DNA of 12,591 bases from Anditalea sp035461405 (GCA_035461405.1 DATHVH010000043.1:1-12591), one strand, 5' to 3'; shown: positions 1 to 7,471, numbered from the stretch's first letter. Notes: generated from the letters alone by a model not told the origin. Made by a program: numbers and translations.

Positions 1-832
1 TCACATCCCCCGGCATGATGACCTTATCTGTAGCATGGGAATGACCTCTGTCTGGGCCTGAATTTACATTTGGGTTCTGGTCTGCAGCCCATCCATCCTT
101 AAAACCATATTCTGCAATTTTATTTTTCAAAAATTTAGCGATATCCGCATCTGTACTTTTACCTGGCTCTACTTGTTTATAAGCTTCATACTGCCAATCA
201 GAGGTGAGTTGGGCAGCCAATCTCATGATTTCTACTTCAGCAGGAAGTTTAATACTTAGCCATTCGTATAGGAGTTCATTTGAAGATACAAATTTAGTAG
301 CCGAAGGTCCAAAAGCATCTTCCAAGGCTTTTCTTTGGGTATAACTCAAGCCATCAGCCATTTCATTGTCCTCCGAACTGTTAACAGCAATTTTAGAAAA
401 ATTTTTACTAATTGCATATTCCGCAGCAGCCTCTATAGCAGATTTCCCGCGGGCAATAGGTTTAACTTCATCATGTATTTTAAGATCTGCCAAAGCAGTG
501 GCTTCACCTATCGGAGAAAAAACTATGGATTTGAATTCTATTCCCTCTAACTGGAAAAGGAATACAGCTGTACCTCCGGCGTTTTCACCACCTACATGAT
601 GGGCTATGGGATCATTATTATTTTCTCTGCAGACTACCATCCAGGCATCTACTCCAGCAGCTTTCATAGCTTGAGGCAATACTATGTTGATTCTTTCCTT
701 TCTTATTTCCGGCCAGGGATTATCACCATGGAGTGGATTAATCTCTTGCATCGCGAATATAGGCAACGAAATCAGAGTAATTAGAAATAAAAAACAAAAA
801 CGGATGAATTGAAATCGAATAGAAATATACAT
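1..832 (-). CDS. M24-family (Xaa-Pro aminopeptidase-like) secreted protein, 3' end outside window
   Basis: An uninterrupted minus-strand frame runs from ATG at 832-830 to the window edge, giving 277 residues and no stop. Residues 1-27 form a signal peptide (basic start, hydrophobic FCFLFLITLISLPIFA), so the product is probably exported. The next ~240 residues resemble a creatinase-type N-terminal domain of the M24 fold: a start like NPWPEIRKERI, then a central strand-rich part, then an EIMRLAAQLT helix. The visible end (KVIMPGDV) matches the point where M24 enzymes enter the metal-binding 'pita-bread' domain. The five metal ligands would lie outside the window, so catalytic competence cannot be judged. 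Known M24 members cleave N-terminal residues next to proline or are inactive relatives. It has its own short upstream region and is separated from the TPR gene by a terminator. The overlapping plus-strand frames at 335-784 are shadows. Confidence 0.83.
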   Translation of the reverse strand, partial: MYISIRFQFIRFCFLFLITLISLPIFAMQEINPLHGDNPWPEIRKERINIVLPQAMKAAGVDAWMVVCRENNNDPIAHHVGGENAGGTAVFLFQLEGIEFKSIVFSPIGEATALADLKIHDEVKPIARGKSAIEAAAEYAISKNFSKIAVNSSEDNEMADGLSYTQRKALEDAFGPSATKFVSSNELLYEWLSIKLPAEVEIMRLAAQLTSDWQYEAYKQVEPGKSTDADIAKFLKNKIAEYGFKDGWAADQNPNVNSGPDRGHSHATDKVIMPGDV

Positions 833-866
833 AAATTTAAAGTAGAGATTTAGTGCTGAAAACTGT

Positions 867-874
867 CCAATATA
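867..874 (-). promoter_or_regulatory. Possible -7 element for the M24 gene
   Basis: On the minus strand this reads TATATTGG, five of the six fixed positions of the Bacteroidota -7 consensus TAnnTTTG, 34 bases upstream of the start codon at 832. No convincing -33 TTTG is visible. It is the best candidate in the 80 bases between the upstream terminator and the gene, but weak. Confidence 0.3.
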
Positions 875-909
875 CAGTGAAATCTTTAAATTATATTTCC
901 CATAGACAT

Positions 910-936
910 AAAAAAAGGAACCCGAAGGTTCCTTTT
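910..936 (-). terminator. Rho-independent terminator with UUCG tetraloop
   Basis: Perfect 10-base inverted repeat: AAAAGGAACC at 913-922 pairs with GGTTCCTTTT at 927-936. Read on the minus strand the loop is TTCG closed by C-G, the very stable cUUCGg tetraloop, followed by a run of seven T (916-910). It lies 24 bases past the stop of the minus-strand TPR gene and so ends the 3558-960 transcription unit. It also insulates the M24 gene downstream. Confidence 0.9.
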
Positions 937-959
937 ATAAGTATCACAATTCTAGCTTA

Positions 960-1664
960 TTATTTTAATGAAGCTATATTTTCTTTTGCTATTTCAAAAT
1001 TAGCTTCCAAAGCAAGGGCTTCATCAAAAGCTTTTTTAGCTTCGGCATTACTTCCTTGGTCTTTATAAATAAGTCCTTTAAGATTAAGAGCTGCTGCTCT
1101 CATGGTTACTTCTTGTTGGGCATTATCTTTTGTAGGGAAAGCTAGTTTTTCTTCATCAGCCTTTTTGTTTTTAGCCAGCATGTTAACTGAATTCAGTGCT
1201 TCCTCATACTTTTTAAGTGTGTACTGAAGATAAGCTGATTTATACAGACTGTATACATCACCAGAGAGCAAATAAAGGGATTCAAAATGTCTCAAGGATC
1301 TATCCAATGCACCTAGTTGTTCTAGAGAATATGCAGCGATTTCTAAGGCGGTGGTATTTTTACTGTCATTTTCGACAATATCCATAGCTATTAAGGCAGC
1401 AGATGTATATTGTTCCATTTCAAAATAAAGAGAGGCCAATAGTTCCGCATAACGGGGGTTGTTTGGATTTCTTTCAATCAATTCATATAATTTAACCTTG
1501 GCCACATTAGTATCATTATATCTTAATGCTAATTGATAGATACGTTGATCTGTTTCGTTTCTTATAGCATTTGAATCTTTCGGAGCTGGTTTATCAGCTT
1601 CCTGTGCCAATAAATTTGTGCTGATCATAGCTAATAATAAAGCTAGAACTTTAATCTTATTCAT
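960..1664 (-). CDS. Secreted tetratricopeptide-repeat protein
   Basis: 234 residues with an N-terminal signal peptide (MNKIKVLALLLAMISTNLLAQ, likely cut after the AQ region), so probably periplasmic or outer-membrane associated. The mature part is almost wholly helical with TPR spacing. It begins with a helix pair at about 38-66, continues with LASLYFEMEQYTSAALIAMDI-like and AYLQYTLKKYEEAL-like pairs, and ends with the clearest repeat, LNLKGLIYKDQGSNAEAKKA at about 193-212. TPR proteins are protein-binding scaffolds; no partner can be deduced from sequence. The start lies 11 bases after the stop of the CCA-adding enzyme with no promoter visible between, so it is probably the last gene of that unit. 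Any functional link to tRNA maturation is unsupported and co-transcription may be incidental. Confidence 0.85.
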   Translation of the reverse strand: MNKIKVLALLLAMISTNLLAQEADKPAPKDSNAIRNETDQRIYQLALRYNDTNVAKVKLYELIERNPNNPRYAELLASLYFEMEQYTSAALIAMDIVENDSKNTTALEIAAYSLEQLGALDRSLRHFESLYLLSGDVYSLYKSAYLQYTLKKYEEALNSVNMLAKNKKADEEKLAFPTKDNAQQEVTMRAAALNLKGLIYKDQGSNAEAKKAFDEALALEANFEIAKENIASLK

Positions 1665-1675
1665 AATTAATTAAG

Positions 1676-3097
1676 TTAATTTTCTGATGGTTTCAATCCT
1701 TTTTTGGAAGCTAACTTATACATAAACTGAATAGCTTCCTCTTTATTGTTCTGTATTTCGCCTTCCAATATAGCTTCTTTTATTTCTTCTTTTAATTCTC
1801 CGACAATTTTTGATGGTTTTAAATCAAAAATTGCCATTATCTCCTCTCCTGAGATTGGTGGCTGAAAATTTCGGACATGGTCCTTTTCTTCCACATCCTG
1901 AATTTTTTGTTCTACTTTATCAAAATTAGCAAGAAATCGCTTTACTTTATTATTATTTTTTGATGTAACATCTGCTCTACAAAGTTTCATCAAATCATCT
2001 ATATCATTACCGGCTTCATATAGTAACCTCCTGATGGCTGCGTCAGTAACCTTATCATTCACCAGCGCTATGGGACGAAGATGGAGTTTAACCAACTTTT
2101 GTACGTACTTCATTCTTTCATCCATGGGTAATTTCAATCGACGGAAAATCCCAGGGGTCATCCTTGCGCCTTTATCCTCATGACCATGAAAGGTCCATCC
2201 TACTTTATCATTAAACCTTTTGGTAGCTGGTTTAGCTATATCATGCATGATCGCCGCCCATCGTAACCAGAGGTGGTCAGACATTAGCGATACATTATCT
2301 AGCACCTGGAGAGTATGGTAAAAATTGTCCTTATGTGACTTATCCCCAACTGAATCTACTCCTTGTAAATCTACCATCTCCGGAAAAAACTGATGAAGGA
2401 GACGGCTAACAAAAAGTAATTTAAACCCATATGAAGGAATATCTGACTTTATGATTTTATTTAACTCATCAATAATCCGCTCACCTGAAATTATTTGCAG
2501 CCTTTCGGCATTATCCATCAGTCCATCGAAGGTATGTGGCTCTATATCGAATTTCAGTTGAGTAGCAAATCGAATAGCCCGCATCATACGGAGCGGATCA
2601 TCTGAAAAAGTAATATTAGGATCAGTTGGGGTACGTATTATTTTTCTTTTAATATCTCTCACCCCATCAAATGGATCTATCAGCTCACCATAATTATGGG
2701 AATTTATTCCGATGGCCATAGCATTGATAGTGAAATCCCTACGGTCCTGATCTTCTTTAAGAGTACCATCTTCTACGATGGGTTTACGGGAGTCTTCCCG
2801 ATATGATTCTTTACGAGCACCTACGAATTCCAGTTCGAAACCATCTATGTTTAACATGGCTGTTCCGAAATTTTTGAATACTGATACCGGTATATGAAAC
2901 TTATAACTCTCTGCCACTTTTTGGGCTAGTGCTATGCCACTTCCTACACAAACAAAATCAATATCCTTACTATCTCTTTTTAATATTAGGTCACGTACAT
3001 ATCCCCCTACTACATAGGTATCCAAACCTAGCTGGTCAGCACAGGCCCCTACTCTTTTAAATATGTCTAAATGATCTAAATTTTCCTTAAAATTCAT
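1676..3097 (-). CDS. cca: CCA-adding tRNA nucleotidyltransferase with HD domain
   Basis: 473 residues from ATG 3097-3095. Class II nucleotidyltransferase head: GGYVRD at 31-36, the metal-binding carboxylates DID at 45-47, the RRDFTINA block at 119-126, and DDPLRMMRAIRFA at 166-178, which forms part of the tRNA/nucleotide-binding helices. A C-terminal HD phosphohydrolase domain follows (H261, H285-D286, H304/H306). The enzyme adds or repairs the 3' CCA of tRNA from CTP and ATP; the HD domain in relatives has 2',3'-cyclic phosphodiesterase/phosphatase activity. A related role as poly(A) polymerase is possible, but head plus HD layout favours CCA addition. A TTG three bases further upstream could extend the frame by one residue, but ATG is preferred because it forms a TGATG overlap with the preceding stop, suggesting translational coupling. 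CTP synthase, which makes one of its substrates, is encoded divergently nearby. Confidence 0.92.
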   Translation of the reverse strand: MNFKENLDHLDIFKRVGACADQLGLDTYVVGGYVRDLILKRDSKDIDFVCVGSGIALAQKVAESYKFHIPVSVFKNFGTAMLNIDGFELEFVGARKESYREDSRKPIVEDGTLKEDQDRRDFTINAMAIGINSHNYGELIDPFDGVRDIKRKIIRTPTDPNITFSDDPLRMMRAIRFATQLKFDIEPHTFDGLMDNAERLQIISGERIIDELNKIIKSDIPSYGFKLLFVSRLLHQFFPEMVDLQGVDSVGDKSHKDNFYHTLQVLDNVSLMSDHLWLRWAAIMHDIAKPATKRFNDKVGWTFHGHEDKGARMTPGIFRRLKLPMDERMKYVQKLVKLHLRPIALVNDKVTDAAIRRLLYEAGNDIDDLMKLCRADVTSKNNNKVKRFLANFDKVEQKIQDVEEKDHVRNFQPPISGEEIMAIFDLKPSKIVGELKEEIKEAILEGEIQNNKEEAIQFMYKLASKKGLKPSEN

Positions 3098-3558
3098 CAA
3101 TTCAATATTTTCACATCCCCTTCTGGTCCTAAATAGAGACTACGGTGAGCTACCGGAAATACTTCATTCAATATATACTCAGTTCCACTATGAGCAGATT
3201 TCTGAAAAATCAATGGCTTTCCATAATTGAATAACAAAGAATTCCAATATCCTTTTTTAATCATCAAAAACCTCACATTCCCATCTAAAGAAGGTCCACC
3301 TGCAAAAGCTCGCCCCTCTGGAGTATGAAATATGACAGGTTTTTCTGCAAACTCGACTATATCAAGGGCTACTTCTGAGTATTGCTCTGCTATACTCCTG
3401 ATCTGAAACAAATCAAAAAGTAAGAAAACTCCTTCCGCATCATCTTTTTCACTGTCCCATTTTTGGGGAGCAATGAGATCGAAAAGAAAGCCATCCCGAT
3501 CTTTTAGAGTGATTCGGCCTTCTTCATTCAGAATTTTTATAATTGTTTTGATTTCCAC
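3097..3558 (-). CDS. Small conserved-looking protein, possible degenerate YrdC/TsaC-like domain
   Basis: 153 residues, no signal peptide or membrane segment, so cytoplasmic. I do not recognise a named family with certainty. The segment NVRFLMIKKGYWNSLLFNYG followed by KPL and SAHSG (residues 94-125) recalls the conserved part of YrdC/TsaC/Sua5 proteins, where a strand with an Arg, a helix ending YGKPL and the SANxSG motif occur in that order. FAEKPVIFHTP (70-80) sits where those proteins have WPGPVT. However, the N-terminal PTDTVYGL and KxR substrate-binding motifs are absent (the equivalent reads RITLKDRDGFLFDL), and the protein is shorter than TsaC (about 190). If related, it probably cannot make threonylcarbamoyl-adenylate. 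It is first in the unit and its TGA overlaps the ATG of the CCA-adding enzyme by one base, a context consistent with tRNA biology. Confidence 0.72.
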   Translation of the reverse strand: MEIKTIIKILNEEGRITLKDRDGFLFDLIAPQKWDSEKDDAEGVFLLFDLFQIRSIAEQYSEVALDIVEFAEKPVIFHTPEGRAFAGGPSLDGNVRFLMIKKGYWNSLLFNYGKPLIFQKSAHSGTEYILNEVFPVAHRSLYLGPEGDVKILN

Positions 3559-3582
3559 AGTACAAATTATCTATTGAAAGTT

Positions 3583-3590
3583 CAAAAGTA
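3583..3590 (-). promoter_or_regulatory. -7 element for the cca unit
   Basis: Minus-strand reading TACTTTTG matches all fixed positions of the Bacteroidota -7 consensus TAnnTTTG. It lies 25 bases upstream of the start codon at 3558, leaving a leader of roughly 20 bases. No clear -33 TTTG is seen at the usual 19-21 base spacing; a short inverted repeat ACAGT/ACTGT (3593-3597, 3604-3608) sits there instead. Confidence 0.5.
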
Positions 3591-3680
3591 AAACAGTTTA
3601 TTGACTGTACCTTGTTTTTTATCAGATTTACGTAAAATTAGAAGGAGCTGGCTGCAGATCTAATCAGAATATTAAATCTC

Positions 3681-3703
3681 TTTTCGGACATTAAATCCGG
3701 AAA
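3681..3703. repeat. Inverted repeat overlapping the pyrG promoter upstream region
   Basis: TTTTCGGA (3681-3688) pairs with TCCGGAAA (3696-3703) across a 7-base spacer, eight pairs with one G-T wobble. It ends six bases before the -7 element of pyrG and so covers the expected -33 position. This is a plausible operator site; it is not followed by a T-run on either strand, so it is not a typical terminator. Could also be chance. Confidence 0.35.
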
Positions 3704-3709
3704 TTTACC

Positions 3710-3717
3710 TAATTTTG
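3710..3717 (+). promoter_or_regulatory. -7 element for pyrG
   Basis: TAATTTTG matches TAnnTTTG exactly. Transcription would begin about five to eight bases after it, near the CCC at 3721-3723, giving a leader of about 35 bases to the ATG at 3757. This placement argues against the in-frame TTG at 3715 as the translation start. The -33 element is poor. Confidence 0.55.
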
Positions 3718-3756
3718 TATCCCATAAGAATTAAAACAAAATTTCCTCAGCTTCTT

Positions 3757-5376
3757 ATGGCTTCATCTACCAAGTACATATTTATTACCGGAGGGGTAAC
3801 TTCCTCATTAGGAAAAGGTATCATAGCTGCTTCACTGGCCAAACTCCTTCAATCCCGCGGATTTAATGTTACCATCCAAAAATTTGATCCGTACCTTAAT
3901 ATCGATCCCGGAACACTCAACCCATACGAACATGGCGAATGCTATGTCACAGAAGATGGGGCAGAGACTGATCTCGATTTAGGTCACTATGAAAGGTTTC
4001 TAAATACTCCCACTTCCCAAAACAACAATGTGACCACAGGAAGAATCTATAATAATGTGATCACGAAGGAAAGAAAAGGAGAATATCTAGGGAAAACTGT
4101 CCAAGTGATTCCGCATATCACAGATGAAATCAAAAACAACTTTTACAAATTAGGCGAGGATGGCAAATATGATGTTATCATCACCGAGATAGGAGGCTGT
4201 GTAGGTGATATTGAGTCTTTGCCTTTTATTGAAGCGGTAAGACAGGCTAAATGGGATTTAGGTCCAAATAATTTCTTGGTAGTTCATTTGACACTTATCC
4301 CCTATTTGGCGGCTGCAAAAGAACTTAAGACAAAGCCGACCCAACATTCAGTGAAACAGCTGTTAGAAGCTGGTATTCAGCCAGATATATTAGTATGTAG
4401 ATCTGAACATCACTTGCCTCAGGACGTGAAAAAGAAAATTGCACTTTTTTGTAATGTGCAATTAAATTCAGTTATAGAAGCATTGGATGCAGATACTATC
4501 TATGATGTACCTCTCCTGATGAAAAAAGAAAAACTGGATGAAAGGGTAATGACTAAGCTTAAGCTTACTGCCAGAGGAAATACCGAACTAGAGCACTGGA
4601 AAGAGTTTCTAGGTAAACTAAAAAACCCCACCCAAGAAATCAATATCGGATTAGTAGGTAAATATGTAAGTTTACCAGATGCATATAAATCAATCATCGA
4701 AAGTTTTATCCATGCTGGAGCCGCTACTGAATGTAAAGTAAATCTAAGACTCATCAGCTCTGAAGAAATAAACCCAGACAATGTAAAAAGAAAACTGGAT
4801 GATCTTCATGGAATTCTGGTAGCCCCCGGTTTTGGCGAAAGAGGACTTGATGGTAAGGTAGAAACTGTTAAATTTGCACGGGAAAATAATATTCCTTTCC
4901 TGGGCATATGTCTGGGCATGCAAGTAGCAGTGATAGAATATGCTCGGAACGTTCTAAATCTTAAAGGTGCCAACAGTACAGAAATGGATCCTAACACACC
5001 CCATCCTGTTATAGCACTAATGGAGGAGCAAAAAAATATTAAGGAAATGGGCGGAACTATGAGATTAGGTTCTTATCCTTGTGAACTTAAAAAAGGAACC
5101 AAGGCAAGTGCTGCATATGGTAAATCTAAGATTACGGAGCGACACCGCCATAGATATGAATTTAATAATAAATATCTGGAGCAATATGAAGAAGGCGGCA
5201 TGATCGCTACCGGTATAAATCCTGAAACCAAACTGGTCGAAATCATAGAGATAAAAGACCATCCTTGGTTCGTGGCTGCACAGTTCCATCCAGAGTACAA
5301 AAGTACTGTCTTGGGACCTCACCCTCTATTCGTGAGATTTATAAAAGCGGCAATAGAAAATAAAGTTAAATTTTAA
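3757..5376 (+). CDS. pyrG: CTP synthase
   Basis: 539 residues, normal for the family. Makes CTP from UTP, ATP and glutamine in the cytosol, the last step of pyrimidine nucleotide synthesis. The N-terminal amidoligase domain (about 1-270) carries the nucleotide-binding loop GGVTSSLGKG at 12-21 and the CTP/UTP-site stretches FDPYLNIDPGTLNPYEHGE and EIGGCVGDIESLPF. The C-terminal class I glutamine amidotransferase domain has the nucleophile C385 in GICLGMQ, an oxyanion region at PGFGERG, and the H511/E513 pair in FHPEY, so both halves look intact. ATG 3757 is chosen because MASSTKYIFITGG fits homologues and a TTG 42 bases upstream falls inside the predicted -7 element. Nothing resembling a Shine-Dalgarno site precedes it. 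yidC follows 58 bases downstream without a terminator, so the two may be co-transcribed. Confidence 0.98.
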   Translation: MASSTKYIFITGGVTSSLGKGIIAASLAKLLQSRGFNVTIQKFDPYLNIDPGTLNPYEHGECYVTEDGAETDLDLGHYERFLNTPTSQNNNVTTGRIYNNVITKERKGEYLGKTVQVIPHITDEIKNNFYKLGEDGKYDVIITEIGGCVGDIESLPFIEAVRQAKWDLGPNNFLVVHLTLIPYLAAAKELKTKPTQHSVKQLLEAGIQPDILVCRSEHHLPQDVKKKIALFCNVQLNSVIEALDADTIYDVPLLMKKEKLDERVMTKLKLTARGNTELEHWKEFLGKLKNPTQEINIGLVGKYVSLPDAYKSIIESFIHAGAATECKVNLRLISSEEINPDNVKRKLDDLHGILVAPGFGERGLDGKVETVKFARENNIPFLGICLGMQVAVIEYARNVLNLKGANSTEMDPNTPHPVIALMEEQKNIKEMGGTMRLGSYPCELKKGTKASAAYGKSKITERHRHRYEFNNKYLEQYEEGGMIATGINPETKLVEIIEIKDHPWFVAAQFHPEYKSTVLGPHPLFVRFIKAAIENKVKF

Positions 5377-5434
5377 ACCAATTTCGCAAAGAGGGGATCT
5401 ATTAAGATTCGTTGTTTGTAATAATCAGAGTAAT

Positions 5435-7255
5435 ATGGACAAAAATCAAGCGACAGGTTTAATCCTATTCGCAGCAGTCATTCTATTGTACTCGGTATTC
5501 TTTGCCAGTTCACCGGAGCCAATAACCCCAGAGGTACAGACACCCACCGAGACTGAAGTAGTAGACGCCAGTAGACCTGTTCAGCAAGAGGTTCCAGAGG
5601 CAGTCCCAGTAGCTGCCGATAGTCTTGCCCAGGTCAGAAACCAAGAACAGTTCGGTGCTTTTGCCAATTTAATTACAGGGGATGAAGAATCTATTTTATT
5701 AGAAAATGAGGTGATGAAAATTACCTTTTCTAATAAAGGTGGTGAAATCAGATCAGTTGAGCTAAAGGATCACCTAAGATGGGATCAACAACCCCTAATA
5801 CTAATGGATGAAACTACTTCATCATTAGATTATCAGGTGCAGACCAGACAGGGCCCCATTAGTTTAAACAATATTTTCTTTGAAGCCACTACCCGAGAAG
5901 TAGCTGATGAAGAAGCTCCTGGGAGGGAAGTGGTTTTTACAGCCAATACCCCAGCTGGAATATTATCCAGGACATATTTTTTGCCATATGAAAGCTATGT
6001 AGTTAATCAGCACATCAGCACATCAGCAGGCTCTACACTACTTACTGATCAGCAAATTACCATTAATTGGGAGGATAACCTCATAAAGCAGGAGGCAGAT
6101 ATAGAAGAATCCAGAAGGAAGACCTATATGAATTTCTTTACTGCCGACGAAAGCTATGATTACCTAAGTACCACATCTACTTCTGATGCCGAGCAAGTAA
6201 ATGTACCCCTAAAGTGGGTAGCATTTAAGCAGCGGTTTTTCACTTCTGCCATCATAGCCGGTGAGCAGTTTCAAAGCGGTAATTTGGCACAGGAGATCCC
6301 GACAGATACGATGTCGGTAAAGAATATGTCCGCTACCTTGATACTAAATTTAGATGAGGCCGGCACTAACATATCATACTTCTTTGGACCTAATAATTAT
6401 AACCTTTTAAGAAAGGTTACACCTGGATTTGATGCGAATGTGGAGATGGGCTATTGGTTCGTCAGCTGGGTCAACAAGTATATCATTGTAAACCTATTTC
6501 ATTTTCTCGAGAGATTCTTCACCAATTACGGGGTGATCATTATTTTGATCGTATTGATCATTAAATTATTCCTATTTCCTCTGACGTACAAGTCATATGT
6601 GGGTATGGCAAAAATGAGGGTGATCAAACCAGAGATAGATGAGCTGAAAGAAAAATATAAGGATGACCCCACTAAGCAGCAGCAGGAGCAGATGAAGCTA
6701 TTCGGCCAGCTGGGCGTGAGTCCTATCAGTGGCTGTCTGCCGATGTTATTACAGATGCCATTCCTATTTGCAATGTTCTTCTTCTTTCCTAATTCTATAG
6801 AGTTAAGACAGGAATCATTCTTATGGGCTCATGATTTATCTACCTATGATTCGGTGATAAATCTTCCATTCACAATACCGTTCTATGGTAGTCACGTCTC
6901 GTTATTTACTTTATTGATGACTATTTCACAGATAGTATATACTAGATTTAATAACCAGCTGACGGCAGCACAGGGACCTATGAAGAACCTAGGCTATATC
7001 ATGCCTATAGGTTTTATGTTTGTTCTTAACTCCTACCCTGCTGCTCTAAGTTTCTATTACTTTGTATCTAATATGGTGACATTTGGTCAGCAGGCATTGA
7101 TCAAAGCTTTTGTAGATGATTCTAAGATCAGAGCTAAAGTAGAAGAGAGCAAAAAGAAAAATGCCAATAAGAAAAAATCAAAGTTTCAGCAAAAGCTTGA
7201 AGATGCTATGAAAACTGCGGAAGCGCAGAAAACTACTCAAAAGAAAAAGAAATAA
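5435..7255 (+). CDS. yidC: Membrane protein insertase YidC
   Basis: 606 residues with the Gram-negative YidC layout. There is one N-terminal membrane helix (about 7-25), then a low-complexity acidic/Pro-rich linker (EPITPEVQTPTETE-like) and a large periplasmic beta-supersandwich domain to about 340. The conserved insertase core of five membrane helices follows. K377 in VLIIKLFLFPLT corresponds to the essential positive charge of the hydrophilic groove (Arg366 in E. coli), followed by SYVGMAKMRVIKPEI and a coiled cytosolic hairpin, then GCLPMLLQMPFLFAMFF. The tail beyond residue 570 is very Lys-rich, a probable ribosome-contacting extension. The protein inserts and folds inner-membrane proteins with or without SecYEG. 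No clear promoter is seen in the 58-base gap after pyrG. The gene is closed by its own terminator. Confidence 0.97.
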   Translation: MDKNQATGLILFAAVILLYSVFFASSPEPITPEVQTPTETEVVDASRPVQQEVPEAVPVAADSLAQVRNQEQFGAFANLITGDEESILLENEVMKITFSNKGGEIRSVELKDHLRWDQQPLILMDETTSSLDYQVQTRQGPISLNNIFFEATTREVADEEAPGREVVFTANTPAGILSRTYFLPYESYVVNQHISTSAGSTLLTDQQITINWEDNLIKQEADIEESRRKTYMNFFTADESYDYLSTTSTSDAEQVNVPLKWVAFKQRFFTSAIIAGEQFQSGNLAQEIPTDTMSVKNMSATLILNLDEAGTNISYFFGPNNYNLLRKVTPGFDANVEMGYWFVSWVNKYIIVNLFHFLERFFTNYGVIIILIVLIIKLFLFPLTYKSYVGMAKMRVIKPEIDELKEKYKDDPTKQQQEQMKLFGQLGVSPISGCLPMLLQMPFLFAMFFFFPNSIELRQESFLWAHDLSTYDSVINLPFTIPFYGSHVSLFTLLMTISQIVYTRFNNQLTAAQGPMKNLGYIMPIGFMFVLNSYPAALSFYYFVSNMVTFGQQALIKAFVDDSKIRAKVEESKKKNANKKKSKFQQKLEDAMKTAEAQKTTQKKKK

Positions 7256-7275
7256 TTTTGGTCAAGTCTAAAAAG

Positions 7276-7312
7276 AAGAGTAGTGTTTGAAAAAGTACTA
7301 CTCTTTTTTTTT
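7276..7312 (+). terminator. Rho-independent terminator after yidC
   Basis: AAGAGTAGT (7276-7284) pairs with ACTACTCTT (7297-7305) around a 12-base loop and is followed by a nine-base T-run (7304-7312). It starts about 20 bases past the yidC stop and ends the pyrG-yidC unit, so the operon starting at 7472 needs its own promoter. Confidence 0.9.
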
Positions 7313-7379
7313 GCGTATCTATAAATGTAAAATTTATATGAATATCTGCCGTTAGACTCTAAATTTATAGACTACAATC

Positions 7380-7388
7380 ATATCCACA
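7380..7388 (+). promoter_or_regulatory. DnaA box 1 (8/9)
   Basis: ATATCCACA differs from TTATCCACA only at the first base. Together with box 2 it forms an inverted pair TATCCACA/TGTGGATA with a six-base spacer. Confidence 0.5.
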
Positions 7389-7394
7389 TGACGG

Positions 7395-7403
7395 TGTGGA
7401 TAA
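7395..7403 (-). promoter_or_regulatory. DnaA box 2 (perfect)
   Basis: TGTGGATAA, on the minus strand TTATCCACA, is identical to the high-affinity E. coli DnaA box. It is the only exact copy I found in the window. Confidence 0.6.
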
Positions 7404-7432
7404 CAAACTGTTTCTTGTAAGGATTAAACTTA

Positions 7433-7440
7433 TATCTTTG
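7433..7440 (+). promoter_or_regulatory. -7 element for the UPF0173-parAB-dapB-lepB operon
   Basis: TATCTTTG matches TAnnTTTG exactly, 31 bases before the ATG at 7472. The predicted start of transcription (about 7445-7448) falls within the third DnaA box, so DnaA binding could repress this promoter. The -33 region (TGTTTC at 7409-7414) is only a partial match. Confidence 0.55.
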
Positions 7441-7443
7441 TGA

Positions 7444-7452
7444 GTATCCACA
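7444..7452 (+). promoter_or_regulatory. DnaA box 3 (8/9)
   Basis: GTATCCACA, one mismatch from TTATCCACA, located at the predicted transcription start of the par operon and 20 bases before the first start codon. Confidence 0.45.
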
Positions 7453-7471
7453 ACCATAAATAATAAAAATA

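Larger units (their letters stand above)
7313..7471. other. Candidate replication origin (oriC) or DnaA-regulated region
   Basis: A non-coding stretch between the yidC terminator and the par operon. Its left half (7316-7380) is strongly AT-rich with repeated ATAAAT/ATTTATA motifs, including the inverted pair CTATAAAT (7319-7326) and ATTTATAG (7363-7370). Its right half contains three DnaA-box-like 9-mers at 7380-7388, 7395-7403 and 7444-7452. An AT-rich unwinding zone next to a DnaA-box cluster, beside parAB and yidC, is the arrangement found at many bacterial origins. Hand counts on sampled lines show C>=G on the plus strand to the left and G>C to the right, consistent with a skew switch but not proof. 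Three boxes is fewer than usual, and dnaA itself is not in the window. pyrG and yidC would be transcribed against the leftward fork. Confidence 0.45.

Noticed and set aside
335..784. Plus-strand open frames of 62-77 codons
   Set aside because: They lie opposite a continuous minus-strand frame that encodes a recognisable M24-like protein with a signal peptide; the plus frames show no family resemblance.
862..878. ACTGT/ACAGT inverted repeat, and the opposite arrangement at 3593-3608
   Set aside because: Five-base arms in AT-rich DNA are expected by chance, and the two sites differ in arm order and spacing.
3098..3100. TTG as the start codon of the CCA-adding enzyme
   Set aside because: It adds one residue before an ATG that overlaps the upstream stop in a TGATG arrangement, the more usual coupled start.
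3715..3717. TTG as the start of CTP synthase
   Set aside because: It lies inside the predicted -7 element and adds 14 residues not typical of the family; ATG 3757 gives the usual N-terminus.
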